Notes: generated from the letters alone by a model not told the origin. 64,000 nucleotides of DNA from Endozoicomonas sp. Mp262 (GCF_025643335.1 NZ_CP092489.1:3110501-3174500); one strand, 5' to 3'. Shown: positions 17,556 through 26,503, numbered from the stretch's first letter. A program made the numbers and translations.

Positions 17556-20500
17556 TCAGAACTTCTTTTCATAGGTCAGCTGAAGGCTGTTGCTTCGGCT
17601 GCGTTGGCTCAGATTCCCGGAGAAATCAAGCTTGAAGTTTGAGGTATCCGAGAGTAATCGGGTGATACCCAGCCCATAATAAACACCATTGTCATGAACG
17701 CGTGGCGTTGTATATGGGTTATTTGAGGCATGTTCAGCGGAACTTTGATAATAATCATAAGTGCCACTGTGCTCATTCATCACCTGGCGCTGAAGCCCAA
17801 GACTGACGTTTATTTCAGTGGGTTTTTCCAGGTCAGGCAGTAAATAAGTGAGTTCTGCACCTGCCCGCGTCGTTACCTGATAACGTTTGCGAGAACGGTT
17901 CTTGATAGCCTGTGGGCTGTTACCTTTTTCCTTAAGACCCTTAATCTCACTGTTATAGTATAAAACACTGAATGTAGGTGTCAGGGTTAAGCCAGGTACT
18001 GTATCATCCAGGTGGATATCGTAGCCAACACCCAGATAGGTACTCCAGTCCATACCACTCACGTCATCTTTTAGCTTGTTGCCCAGGGCATCCTGGCGTT
18101 CGATAGCATAGTTGTTTTGAATAATTGTCAAAGCGCCATCAATATGCCAGTTGTCTTTTGACCATGAGGCAAAGGGGCCAAATATGATGCTATCAATTTT
18201 TGTTTTGGCTGAACTTCTCTCCATGCTGATATTCGTTGTTCGGTTGCCAAGCATGATGCCTGCCATCCAATGCTCATCCAGCTCCCTGAAGAGACCAACA
18301 GTCAGTCCGTAACCTGTAAATGACTGTCCGGGAAGGTTTTGCTGCTGTCTCCAGGATCCCTTGGTGCCATTAACCTGAATAAAGGTATGCCAGTTGCCGG
18401 GTCCTTTATTAAAGGCAGGGTCATGGCTAGTTATACTTCTCGAGGCCATCAGTTCTTCAGTGGACAGATTGTCAAGACTCAGGGATTTGGAAGCGAGTCG
18501 AGGTAAATAGCTTTTACCCTGTATAATATGCAGCGCAGCCAAAGGACCCAGGTCAAGGGTTCCCTGAAGCAGTTTAGACTGTGTCAGGCTGATAGCCCCA
18601 AACTGCTCCATAAAGTCTTTATCAGGTCGTTCCAGCTTTGCTTTTGCCTCTGCTATATGAGACTTATATCGATCTACAGCTTCAGTCTGGTCTGCATCCC
18701 TGTCTGACACCAGGTCAGCAGCACACTGGCCAGGATTGGACCCTTTAAAGCACATTTGAAGCTCTTTAAAGAATTCGCCGTAATGCATGGCAAGAGCAGT
18801 ATTACCACCACTTGTCTGGTTGGGGTGGATTTTTGATGCGACTTGTCGCCAAACCCATCTAACCGTGTTTTTATCGGTTGAGATCAGCCACTGGAACTGC
18901 TCTTTATTAAATACACTAAGGTCATATTTACTCAAATCAAAGTCGGCCCTGTTGAACTGTGGCTGTGGCGGAATGGGCGTTGTGCCATTATCAACAAACA
19001 CGTTTTTATAGGGAACCAATGCCGTTGTGCCTTTGTACTCAGGTTTTGGTGTTACTCCATGATCAACAAGCCAGTCTTTGTGGCGAACCAGTGCTGTTGT
19101 GCCTTGGTATCCTGGTTCAGGTGGCACAATAACATTGATATCGTCCACAGACTTCCCGTTAAGTTGAGCCAACAATTGAGCCCGTTCTTTCCTATCTTTT
19201 GTATAGGCATCCTGACAGGCTGCTTTATTATCATCTGAGCAGCGGGCAGGGTGATTTTTTTCAGCTTTCTTTTTAAAGTACTCCTTTACACTCTTTTTCA
19301 AATACTCCCTATCCATGATAGAGGTTGCCTTTTTTGAAAGATTGAGCAGATTCTGACCGGCCTCCCAGGCTTCTTTCTGGCGCTGTTCTTGTTGCTGGCG
19401 TTTGCGCTTATCTTCCTGGTGGGTGTCGTCCATTGGCTTTGGGGGTTCAGGTGGCACAATGACATTGATGTCATCCACAGATTTCCCATTAAGTTGAGCC
19501 AACAGTTGAGCCCGCTCTTTCCTATCTTTTGTATAGGCATCCTGACAGGCTGCTTTATTATCATCTGAGCAGCGGGCAGGGTGATTTTTTTCAGCTTTCT
19601 TTTTAAAGTACTCCTTTACACTCTTTTTCAAATACTCCCTATCCATAATAGAGGTTGCCTTTTTTGAAAGATTGAGCAGATTCTGACCTGCCTCCCAGGC
19701 TTCTTTTTGGTGCTGTTCTTTCAGCTCGAGGGCCTTGCGCTTTTCTTCAGCCAGTCGGTTCTGCTCGGCAATGCGTTGCTGTTCGTCGATTAGCGCCTGC
19801 TTTTTCAGCTGACGGTTGCGCTCACCTGCCTGATGGATATCCAGGATCTCTTTCTGGACTTCCTTTTGGGTTTTCTGGCGTTTCTCCCAGGCGTCTTGCT
19901 GGCGTTGTTCTTCCAGTTGCTGAGCCAGTTCAAGAGCCTTGCGCTGTTCTTCAGCCAGTCGGTTCTGCTCGGCAATGCGTTGCTGTTCGTCGATTAGCGC
20001 TTGCTTTTTCAGCTGACGGTTGCGCTCACCTGCCTGATGGATATCCAGGATCTCTTTCTGGACCTCCTTTTGGGTTTTCTGGCGTTTCTCCCAGGCGTCT
20101 TGCTGGCGTTGTTCTTCCAGTTGCTGAGCCAGCTCAAGAGCCTTGCGCTGTTCTTCAGCCAGTCGGTTCTGCTCGGCAATGCGTTGCTGTTCGTCGATTA
20201 GCGCCTGCTTTTTCAGCTGACGGTTGCGCTCACCTGCCTGATGGATATCCAGGATCTCTTTCTGGACTTCCTTTTGGGTTTTCTGGCGTTTCTCCCAGGC
20301 GTCTTGCTGGCGTTGTTCTTCCAGTTGCTGAGCCAGCTCAAGAGCCTTGCGCTGTTCTTCAGCCAGTCGGTTCTGCTCGGCAATGCGTTGCTGTTCGTCG
20401 ATTAGCGCCTGCTTTTTCAGCTGACGGTTGCGCTCACCTGCCTGATGGATATCCAGGATCTCTTTCTGGACCTCCTTTTGGGTTTTCTGGCGTTTCTCCC

Positions 20501-23500
20501 AGGCGTCTTGCTGGCGTTGTTCTTCCAGTTGCTGAGCCAGCTCAAGAGCCTTGCGCTGTTCTTCAGCCAGTCGGTTCTGCTCGGCAATGCGTTGCTGTTC
20601 GTCGATTAGCGCCTGCTTTTTCAGCTGACGGTTGCGCTCACCTGCCTGATGGATATCCAGGATCTCTTTCTGGACTTCCTTTTGGGTTTTCTGGCGTTTC
20701 TCCCAGGCGTCTTGCTGGCGTTGTTCTTCCAGTTGCTGAGCCAGCTCAAGAGCCTTGCGCTGTTCTTCAGCCAGTCGGTTCTGCTCGGCAATGCGTTGCT
20801 GTTCGTCGATTAGCGCCTGCTTTTTCAGCTGACGGTTGCGCTCACCTGCCTGATGGATATCCAGGATCTCTTTCTGGACCTCCTTTTGGGTTTTCTGGCG
20901 TTTCTCCCAGGCGTCTTGCTGGCGTTGTTCTTCCAGTTGCTGAGCCAGTTCAAGAGCCTTGCGCTGTTCTTCAGCCAGTCGGTTCTGCTCGGCAATGCGT
21001 TGCTGTTCGTCGATTAGCGCCTGCTTTTTCAGCTGACGGTTGCGCTCACCTGCCTGATGGATATCCAGGATCTCTTTCTGGACTTCCTTTTGGGTTTTCT
21101 GGCGTTTCTTCCAGGCGTTTCGCTGGCGTTGTTCTTCCAGTTGCTGAGCCAGTTCAAGAGCCTTGCGCTGCTCTTCAACCGTATTAATGGCAGTAGTAAC
21201 TGTCTGAATGCTTTGACTCAGTAGTGAGTGAATGTCCCCTTTAGGGTCAGTTACCTGGTTGCCATGTGCAGTGATGTCTTGGTCGAGTTGCTCCAGGTTG
21301 AGTTGGGGGTCGTTCTGCATTGTTGTCCAAAGCGCTTCAGCCTGTCGGGCTATGTCTTCAGGTGTTTGATCCTTGATGTTAGAAAAATCAAGGTTATAGT
21401 GGGTTTTCAGGTGCGTAGTAACCCCTTCAATATCCTTGGTGAGGGTCTTCTGTCTTTCCCTGGCCTTGGAGAGCAGGGTGTTATCCAGTGTTATGCGCTG
21501 GTTTTCAGCGAGTTTATTATTGTTATGCTCAATGGTTTTCCAGGCACTATCATGGGTTGAAAGTTCATTTTCAGTGGTAACTAGGCGTTGGTTAAAGCCA
21601 TCTAAATCACCATTAACCTGAATGACCTTTTGATTGATTAGCTCCTGAGTCTGAGCAATAGTCTGCTGTAACTCTTTTAAGGTTTGCTGCTCCAGGTCTT
21701 TATCGACAGTTGTTATCAACTCAGCTTGTTTGCTCTTTTGCTCTTGAGCTGTAGTGATTAGGGATTTAAAGTTTTTGTTAATTTCTTTTGTATTCTTTAT
21801 ATGGATATTTATCTCATCAATAAGTTTTTCTGTTGTGGAAATTAATGTTTTCCACTCTCTGTTAAAGCTATTGACTTTATCCATTTTCTCTATGCTTTCT
21901 TTTAAATCACTGCTTTTTTTAGATAGGTTATTTATTTTATCTTTTATGCTGGTAGTTAGCGCTTTATTATCTATATTGTCTGTAAGTTCTTTTGTTTTCT
22001 TGAAAAGTGAAAACAAAGGACTCAGCCGGGTTCCCTTTTTACTGTCAGCTTCTCTTTTTTCATCTTTTAGCGTTTTTAGCTGTTGTGTCAGGGATTCTTT
22101 CAGGTCGTTTAAGTCCTCTATTTTTTTACTGGTTGCCGGTTCTTGTAAGGTGGCACTTTCCAGTATTGTGTCCAGACGACTGTCATCATCCATTATCTGT
22201 TTTTTTAGTTGCTGTATTTCGCTACTGGATAATGTTTTGTTAGAGCTGATAATGCATGGTATCCATCCATCACACTGGTGCATTTCACTGCTTGTTTTAG
22301 AGCTGGCAGTTAATGTTTTTTGTAATTCTTGATGCTCATTTTTCAGTTTGTTGTAGCCTTCTAATGCCTCTTCATTTATTTTTTCAAGGTCTTTGATATT
22401 TTCAGTTGTTTTTATATAGTTGGTTCGAGTATTTTTTTGAGCATTGTTGAAGAATTCTCTAGCCTCTGAATAAATAGATGCTATATCTGAAATCTCATAC
22501 TGGGATGCTTTTTTATTGTATTGCTCCAGGGTTTCAATAATGTGGATTACATCGTTATTATCATTTAAAAAGTTTGTGATAATACCATTTTCCGAAGCCA
22601 CTGCAGTCTCATGAGCGCTGAGTTTCTGTTGTAGTGATTCCAGGTTGAACCGGGAATCTTTTTGCAGGCTCTGCAAGAGGTCATTGGCCTTCCGGGTGAT
22701 GTTGCTATGGTCAGTGCCCTTAAGCCCCGACAGTTTGCTACTATAGTGGGTTTTCAGGTGCGTGGTAATCCCCTCAATATCCTTGGCAAGAACATTCTGT
22801 CTATTCCAGGCTTCAGAGAGAGGTGTTTTATCCAGGTCGGTGCGCTGGTCTTTGGGTAGCTGGCTGTTGCCCTGCTCGATAATTTGCCAGGCCTGATTAT
22901 GGTTTAACAGGCTGCTGCGGGTATCAGTCAGGCGCTTATTGAATGCCGCCATGATATCCCCGAGTTTATCCACTTCTATCTGGAGAGTGTTGATACTAGT
23001 GTGAGCTTGTTGCTGCTCAATTAGCGCTTGTTCTGCCTTAGCCTTGCGCTGTTCCTCAGCCAATCGGTTCTGTTCGGCAACCCGTTGCTGTTCGGTAATC
23101 AGCTGGCGGTGATATCTGGAGCGCTCTTTATTTTTGATATCCCGTGTGATGCGGTTTTCACGACGTTGTTGCTCAGCCAGTGCCTGACGGTTTTGGTTGT
23201 CGATGATGGTAGCGATCGGTTGATTGCTTTCATCCAGCCAGTGCCGGATCGCCCCTTCCTGAGCACTCACTGCGGTCTCATGAGCGGTGAGCTTTTGTTG
23301 CAATGACTCCAGGTTTAACCGGGGATCCTTTTGCAGCTGCTGCAAGAGGGTATCCACCTGTGTATGGTCAGTGCCTTTTAGCTCATGAAGCTTGTTGCCA
23401 TAGAGAGCCTGAAGGTGTGTACTGATCTCTTTGCTATCCTCAGTCAGGGATTTCTGTGTTGCTCTGGCTTTGGACAGTGGAGTACTGTCAAGATGGGTGC

Positions 23501-24689
23501 GCTGGTCTTCAGGCAACTGGTTATTACTTTGCTCAATGATTTTCCATGCCTGGTCATGGTTAGACAGGTGGCTATTGGTGCCAGTCAGGCGATCATTGAA
23601 AGCTTTTATGACTGCCTGGATTTTGTTGACCTCCTCCTGTAGCTTATCGATAGATTTATTTGTTAACTGTGTATCCAGAGCCATTTTCTGGTCTGTGGTA
23701 AGCTGATTCTGGTCTATGGTGGAGGTTTGTACTTGCCTGTCAAAAACTGAGGAGGTAGTTGATGGCGGTTTTATAGTTAGTAGTTCCCCGGAATCGTCGA
23801 ACATGAAACTATCATCATCTTTATGTAAGTTTTCTGGAGCCATATAGTTGTACTCCATCGTTTTATACAGGCTTTTTAGCGCATCTAAAAAATAATTGAA
23901 TATACGGTTAATAAGGCTTTGGTTTTCAGTGTTGCCAGAATTAGGATAATTTTTACATTGTTTAGGGTTCTTTAGGCAGTAAGCACGACTCATTATTGAG
24001 TTTTTCATTTTTAAATCAATATGCATGACCATGTTTTTCAGAAAACTGTATTGTAGCTGCTTGCTATCCAGGGTATCAGTATTTTTGCTGGTTTTGCTAT
24101 TATGATGGTACTTAACCAGGTTAAAATATTTTGATCCTTTGCCTAGTATTTTCCGCGTTTTTCTTTCGAGGTCTTTTGTTATAGTGTTTTGCTGAGTATT
24201 GATATTCGGATTTTCTTTTGCTGCCCTCTCTAATTCAATTTCCTTTTCGGCTGCCTTATCTATTTGGGCAAGGATGTCATTTATCTCTTTCTCACTGATA
24301 GTTAATAGGTGAAAGAGTCTGTCATCACCCAGTTCATTAAAAAGGTTTTGTAACTCAGTATTGTCCAAGTCGCTTATTTTTTTTCCTAGGTCACGGTCGC
24401 CGACTTCTTTAAGTAGTTCATCCAAGGATAGGGTTCTTAGTTTATCAATATCGGTTTCTGTGATTATATTACGGCATAGCCAGCTAAATGCTACATTATT
24501 TCCAAGACTCCAGCCAAAAGCACCACGACATCCTGCATTAACTGCTTTACTAGCTCCATTAAGAACTGGGTTGTTTTTAGGTGACCAGCCTTCTTCAGAC
24601 CACACATTTTCAGTAATAGTCAGCAAACTTAGTATAGAGATGAATAACAATTTCGGTAAGATCGTTGCTTTTCTCTTGACTGTTTTCAT
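17556..24689 (-). CDS. Giant repeat-built autotransporter (coiled-coil/J-domain-like passenger, C-terminal beta-barrel)
   Basis: A 2377-aa predicted surface protein. ATG 24689 is preferred over an ATG 30 bases earlier because AAAAAGGAG lies just upstream and the signal peptide (MKTVKRKATILPKLLFISIL, cleavage near residue 31) then starts at residue 1. The passenger contains three diverged repeats of about 140-150 aa (near residues 347-487, 563-710, 1023-1166); seven near-identical 68-aa tandem repeats (about 1173-1648, Gln/Glu/Lys/Arg-rich coiled coil); two copies of a 110-aa J-domain-like unit (about 1658-1863); and a further related segment around 1920-1997. The last 280 residues (from GNWHTFIQVNGT to LQLTYEKKF) fit an autotransporter beta-barrel with a terminal Phe. 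Long helical passengers are unusual for type V secretion with a monomeric barrel. No adhesin or protease domain recognised. Confidence 0.85.
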   Translation of the reverse strand: MKTVKRKATILPKLLFISILSLLTITENVWSEEGWSPKNNPVLNGASKAVNAGCRGAFGWSLGNNVAFSWLCRNIITETDIDKLRTLSLDELLKEVGDRDLGKKISDLDNTELQNLFNELGDDRLFHLLTISEKEINDILAQIDKAAEKEIELERAAKENPNINTQQNTITKDLERKTRKILGKGSKYFNLVKYHHNSKTSKNTDTLDSKQLQYSFLKNMVMHIDLKMKNSIMSRAYCLKNPKQCKNYPNSGNTENQSLINRIFNYFLDALKSLYKTMEYNYMAPENLHKDDDSFMFDDSGELLTIKPPSTTSSVFDRQVQTSTIDQNQLTTDQKMALDTQLTNKSIDKLQEEVNKIQAVIKAFNDRLTGTNSHLSNHDQAWKIIEQSNNQLPEDQRTHLDSTPLSKARATQKSLTEDSKEISTHLQALYGNKLHELKGTDHTQVDTLLQQLQKDPRLNLESLQQKLTAHETAVSAQEGAIRHWLDESNQPIATIIDNQNRQALAEQQRRENRITRDIKNKERSRYHRQLITEQQRVAEQNRLAEEQRKAKAEQALIEQQQAHTSINTLQIEVDKLGDIMAAFNKRLTDTRSSLLNHNQAWQIIEQGNSQLPKDQRTDLDKTPLSEAWNRQNVLAKDIEGITTHLKTHYSSKLSGLKGTDHSNITRKANDLLQSLQKDSRFNLESLQQKLSAHETAVASENGIITNFLNDNNDVIHIIETLEQYNKKASQYEISDIASIYSEAREFFNNAQKNTRTNYIKTTENIKDLEKINEEALEGYNKLKNEHQELQKTLTASSKTSSEMHQCDGWIPCIISSNKTLSSSEIQQLKKQIMDDDSRLDTILESATLQEPATSKKIEDLNDLKESLTQQLKTLKDEKREADSKKGTRLSPLFSLFKKTKELTDNIDNKALTTSIKDKINNLSKKSSDLKESIEKMDKVNSFNREWKTLISTTEKLIDEINIHIKNTKEINKNFKSLITTAQEQKSKQAELITTVDKDLEQQTLKELQQTIAQTQELINQKVIQVNGDLDGFNQRLVTTENELSTHDSAWKTIEHNNNKLAENQRITLDNTLLSKARERQKTLTKDIEGVTTHLKTHYNLDFSNIKDQTPEDIARQAEALWTTMQNDPQLNLEQLDQDITAHGNQVTDPKGDIHSLLSQSIQTVTTAINTVEEQRKALELAQQLEEQRQRNAWKKRQKTQKEVQKEILDIHQAGERNRQLKKQALIDEQQRIAEQNRLAEEQRKALELAQQLEEQRQQDAWEKRQKTQKEVQKEILDIHQAGERNRQLKKQALIDEQQRIAEQNRLAEEQRKALELAQQLEEQRQQDAWEKRQKTQKEVQKEILDIHQAGERNRQLKKQALIDEQQRIAEQNRLAEEQRKALELAQQLEEQRQQDAWEKRQKTQKEVQKEILDIHQAGERNRQLKKQALIDEQQRIAEQNRLAEEQRKALELAQQLEEQRQQDAWEKRQKTQKEVQKEILDIHQAGERNRQLKKQALIDEQQRIAEQNRLAEEQRKALELAQQLEEQRQQDAWEKRQKTQKEVQKEILDIHQAGERNRQLKKQALIDEQQRIAEQNRLAEEQRKALELAQQLEEQRQQDAWEKRQKTQKEVQKEILDIHQAGERNRQLKKQALIDEQQRIAEQNRLAEEKRKALELKEQHQKEAWEAGQNLLNLSKKATSIMDREYLKKSVKEYFKKKAEKNHPARCSDDNKAACQDAYTKDRKERAQLLAQLNGKSVDDINVIVPPEPPKPMDDTHQEDKRKRQQQEQRQKEAWEAGQNLLNLSKKATSIMDREYLKKSVKEYFKKKAEKNHPARCSDDNKAACQDAYTKDRKERAQLLAQLNGKSVDDINVIVPPEPGYQGTTALVRHKDWLVDHGVTPKPEYKGTTALVPYKNVFVDNGTTPIPPQPQFNRADFDLSKYDLSVFNKEQFQWLISTDKNTVRWVWRQVASKIHPNQTSGGNTALAMHYGEFFKELQMCFKGSNPGQCAADLVSDRDADQTEAVDRYKSHIAEAKAKLERPDKDFMEQFGAISLTQSKLLQGTLDLGPLAALHIIQGKSYLPRLASKSLSLDNLSTEELMASRSITSHDPAFNKGPGNWHTFIQVNGTKGSWRQQQNLPGQSFTGYGLTVGLFRELDEHWMAGIMLGNRTTNISMERSSAKTKIDSIIFGPFASWSKDNWHIDGALTIIQNNYAIERQDALGNKLKDDVSGMDWSTYLGVGYDIHLDDTVPGLTLTPTFSVLYYNSEIKGLKEKGNSPQAIKNRSRKRYQVTTRAGAELTYLLPDLEKPTEINVSLGLQRQVMNEHSGTYDYYQSSAEHASNNPYTTPRVHDNGVYYGLGITRLLSDTSNFKLDFSGNLSQRSRSNSLQLTYEKKF
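19100..19715 (-). repeat. Two-copy 330-bp repeat encoding J-domain-like units
   Basis: Two nearly identical blocks offset by 330 bp (for example TTCTGACC at 19351 and 19681) each encode NLLNLSKKATSIMDREYLKK, then a helix-HPA-helix segment with KKKAEKNHPARCSDDNKAA, ending VDDINVIVPPEP. Near-identity at DNA level points to recent duplication. Confidence 0.85.
19745..21172 (-). repeat. Seven tandem 204-bp repeats in the autotransporter gene
   Basis: The 204-bp unit (68 codons) recurs with landmarks near 19885, 20089, 20293, 20497, 20701, 20905 and 21109. Six copies are almost identical and the seventh, first in the protein, differs slightly (RNAWKKRQ in place of QDAWEKRQ). The unit encodes ALELAQQLEEQRQQDAWEKR followed by KTQKEVQKEILDIHQAGERN and LKKQALIDEQQRIAEQNRLA. 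No spacers or palindromes, so not a CRISPR array. Confidence 0.95.
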
Positions 24690-24708
24690 GGTTAAACTCC
24701 TTTTTATT

Positions 24709-24731
24709 GGGCAGTGCAATAGACACCGCCC
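24709..24731 (-). promoter_or_regulatory. Intercistronic hairpin between coiled-coil gene and autotransporter
   Basis: GGGCGGTG and CACTGCCC (minus-strand reading) form a stem of up to 8 bp (7 matches) with a 7-nt loop, ending about 10 bases before the AAAAAGGAG ribosome site. In the minus direction it is not followed by a T-run, so it is more likely to affect mRNA stability or translation than to terminate. Confidence 0.4.
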
Positions 24732-24748
24732 TTTTTTATGATTTAGAA

Positions 24749-25573
24749 CTATTCACTTGTATCCATCGTTCCATTAGCTGGATCTGGATTATCAGATGTG
24801 TGGTGGATTGGTTGCTCTGGGTCGATATAATTAGGTGCTTCATGGGTCTTTATTGTACGACCAGCCCAAACCGTTCCTACGGTAAGGCTACCCCATGCAA
24901 CACCTTGTGCTAACATGCTGGGAAGGCCACCAAACACGCAAAAGGGAATAAAACCTGTTAGAAAGCGGCGTCCTGCTTTCCAGCGCATGGTTGATAGTGC
25001 CTGTTTGTTTTCAAGCTCTTTACTGTGGCGTGTTGTTTTTGTTAATTGCTGGTTTAGTTCATCTCTTTCTTTTTCTAATTTTTCAACCTCGTTTTCTAAA
25101 CCATTTAGCTCATTATCCAAATCTTCTATCTGTTTTGTTAAATCTTCTTTTTCTCTCTCGGAAATTTCTTTGTTTTCTAATTGTGAGCGGAGGTCAGCAA
25201 GAGCTTCTTCTGTATCTTTTATTTTTTTGTTTTTTATTTCTAATTCTTCATTTTTATTTTTTAACTCTTTGTTCTTGCGCTTTTCGTTTAACTCTTCTTT
25301 CCTGGCAGTTTCAATTTTTTTAGCTTCTGATCGAAAATGATCAAACTCGGTTTGTTTTCCAAGATAAGGTTTTTTTCCTCTGGTATTTTTAGCAGGTGTC
25401 GGGTGTTTTTGAATGCCACCTTTCACGAGGCTATGTAGATTCGTATCTGCATGACTAACCTGTTGCCCACGTCTGCTTTTTCCTATATTTTTAGGCGTGT
25501 CCGGGGCAGTGCTTCCACCTGTACTTGTACTTGGTTGTGGTGAGCTTTGTCGATTGGTTTGAATTGCTGGCAT
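24749..25573 (-). CDS. Coiled-coil protein with Ser/Thr/Pro-rich N-terminus and C-terminal hydrophobic region
   Basis: A 274-aa product. ATG 25573 is chosen because GGAGG lies 5 bases upstream; the ATG four codons earlier overlaps that site. Residues 1-75 are disordered-looking and rich in Ser, Thr, Pro, Gln and Gly (PAIQTNRQSSPQPSTSTGGS). Residues 80-200 are a continuous charged coiled coil (KNKELKNKNEELEIKNKKIK). Residues about 205-240 are hydrophobic (FLTGFIPFCVFGGLPSMLAQ), and a short acidic tail follows. There is no classical signal peptide. The plan (unstructured polar N-terminus, coiled coil, membrane-active segment) resembles type III-secreted proteins, which is inference only. It ends 59 bp before the autotransporter start on the same strand, with no terminator between, so a two-gene operon is likely. 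Confidence 0.7.
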   Translation of the reverse strand: MPAIQTNRQSSPQPSTSTGGSTAPDTPKNIGKSRRGQQVSHADTNLHSLVKGGIQKHPTPAKNTRGKKPYLGKQTEFDHFRSEAKKIETARKEELNEKRKNKELKNKNEELEIKNKKIKDTEEALADLRSQLENKEISEREKEDLTKQIEDLDNELNGLENEVEKLEKERDELNQQLTKTTRHSKELENKQALSTMRWKAGRRFLTGFIPFCVFGGLPSMLAQGVAWGSLTVGTVWAGRTIKTHEAPNYIDPEQPIHHTSDNPDPANGTMDTSE

Positions 25574-25914
25574 AGTAACCTCCATTACATGTTGTGCTAT
25601 TTACCTAATCCTCCATGATTAGTGTCCTGATAATGGCGTTATCAAAAAGTAAGGATTAGATCTGTTTTTAAACCACCTGGAAAGGTGTCCTTTGCTGCAT
25701 AACTACGGCCCTGTTTATACAGGGAAATTTTTATGCTGTACTGTTTTGACTGGAGGAACAGGGTTTAGTTTTAAAGTTGTTATTGCTGCTTGCATTTTTG
25801 TTAGTTGGACAAACAAACAGCTGTTTCGGGAACCCCCATAGATTGAGGTGCCGGGTTTCTATAAGCTAGGAGGCTTTATAAAGTACGGTGAGTCACCGCA
25901 AGACTGGACGAACG
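25574..25914. other. Divergent intergenic region (coiled-coil/autotransporter unit and tdk)
   Basis: About 340 bp that must hold promoters for both directions. Besides the inverted repeats, it contains CCCTGT-TTAT-ACAGGG near 25710-25725. I see no further gene. Confidence 0.4.
25628..25644 (-). promoter_or_regulatory. Perfect inverted repeat upstream of the two-gene unit (operator candidate)
   Basis: TGATAA-TGGCG-TTATCA is a perfect 6-bp inverted repeat with 5-bp spacer, about 55 bp upstream of the coiled-coil gene start. A second inverted repeat CTAATC-N6-GATTAG lies at 25605-25622. Both are in the only promoter-sized space before the unit. The binding protein is unknown. Confidence 0.35.
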
Positions 25915-26496
25915 ATGGCATCTCTCTATTTTTATTATTCCTCCATGGATTCAGGAAAAAGCACCTATCTGTTACAGGCTGCCCACAACTATCGCAGTGC
26001 CGGTAAGCGGGTACTGCTGTTGACGCCTTTTATTGATGATCGCTTTGGTGTGGGGAAAATCACTTCCCGTATTGGTTTGCAAAGCGACGCGGCAGCCATT
26101 AGTGAAAGTGATAACCTGTTTCACCAAGCAGGCCGTGAACATGCAGAGGCAAAGCTGTCCTGCATTATGGTGGATGAAGCCCAGTTTCTCACCAGTGAGC
26201 AGGTGTGGCAGCTTTCTGATGTGGTGGATCATCTGAAAATCCCAGTGCTGTGTTTTGGCTTGCGGACAGACGCTTTTGGCCAGCCTTTTCCAGGCAGCCA
26301 GACATTGTTGGCAATTGCCGATGAGATGACAGAGCTTAAAAGCATCTGCAAAAAATGTGAAAAGAAAGCCAATATGGTGCTGAGGCTGGATGAAACCGGT
26401 GAGCCTGTGCGTTCCGGTGGTCAGGTGCAGATAGGTGGGAATGACAGCTATCTATCGGTGTGCAGGAAGCATTATAAAGAGATGTTAGGGATTTGA
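25915..26496 (+). CDS. tdk: Thymidine kinase
   Basis: A 193-aa type II thymidine kinase: phosphorylates thymidine with ATP in nucleotide salvage. The P-loop is YYSSMDSGKST near the N-terminus, the catalytic/Walker B region is IMVDEAQFLT, the lasso segment is FGLRTDAFGQPFPGS, and zinc-binding Cys are in CKKCEKKA with a later Cys in LSVCRKHY. ATG 25915 gives MASLYFYYSS, the family start; a GTG nine codons earlier is less likely. It stands alone, with no nucleotide-salvage partners beside it. Confidence 0.96.
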   Translation: MASLYFYYSSMDSGKSTYLLQAAHNYRSAGKRVLLLTPFIDDRFGVGKITSRIGLQSDAAAISESDNLFHQAGREHAEAKLSCIMVDEAQFLTSEQVWQLSDVVDHLKIPVLCFGLRTDAFGQPFPGSQTLLAIADEMTELKSICKKCEKKANMVLRLDETGEPVRSGGQVQIGGNDSYLSVCRKHYKEMLGI

Positions 26497-26503
26497 TTCT
26501 TGC

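Noticed and set aside
19745-21172. CRISPR-like regular repeats
   Set aside because: The 204-bp units are contiguous coding repeats in frame with a large protein, without spacers or short palindromic repeats.
21754-22332. 192-codon plus-strand frame opposite the autotransporter
   Set aside because: Very hydrophobic and Ser/Leu/Phe-rich, the expected complement of Lys/Glu-rich coiled-coil codons; no ribosome site.
24709-24737. Plus-strand terminator (hairpin plus TTTTTT) before tdk
   Set aside because: No plus-strand gene ends nearby; the hairpin lies within a minus-strand transcript, so it is listed as an intercistronic hairpin.
24915-25340. 141-codon plus-strand frame opposite the coiled-coil gene
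   Set aside because: Antisense shadow; its Ser/Phe/Leu richness mirrors the Lys/Glu-rich coiled coil on the other strand.
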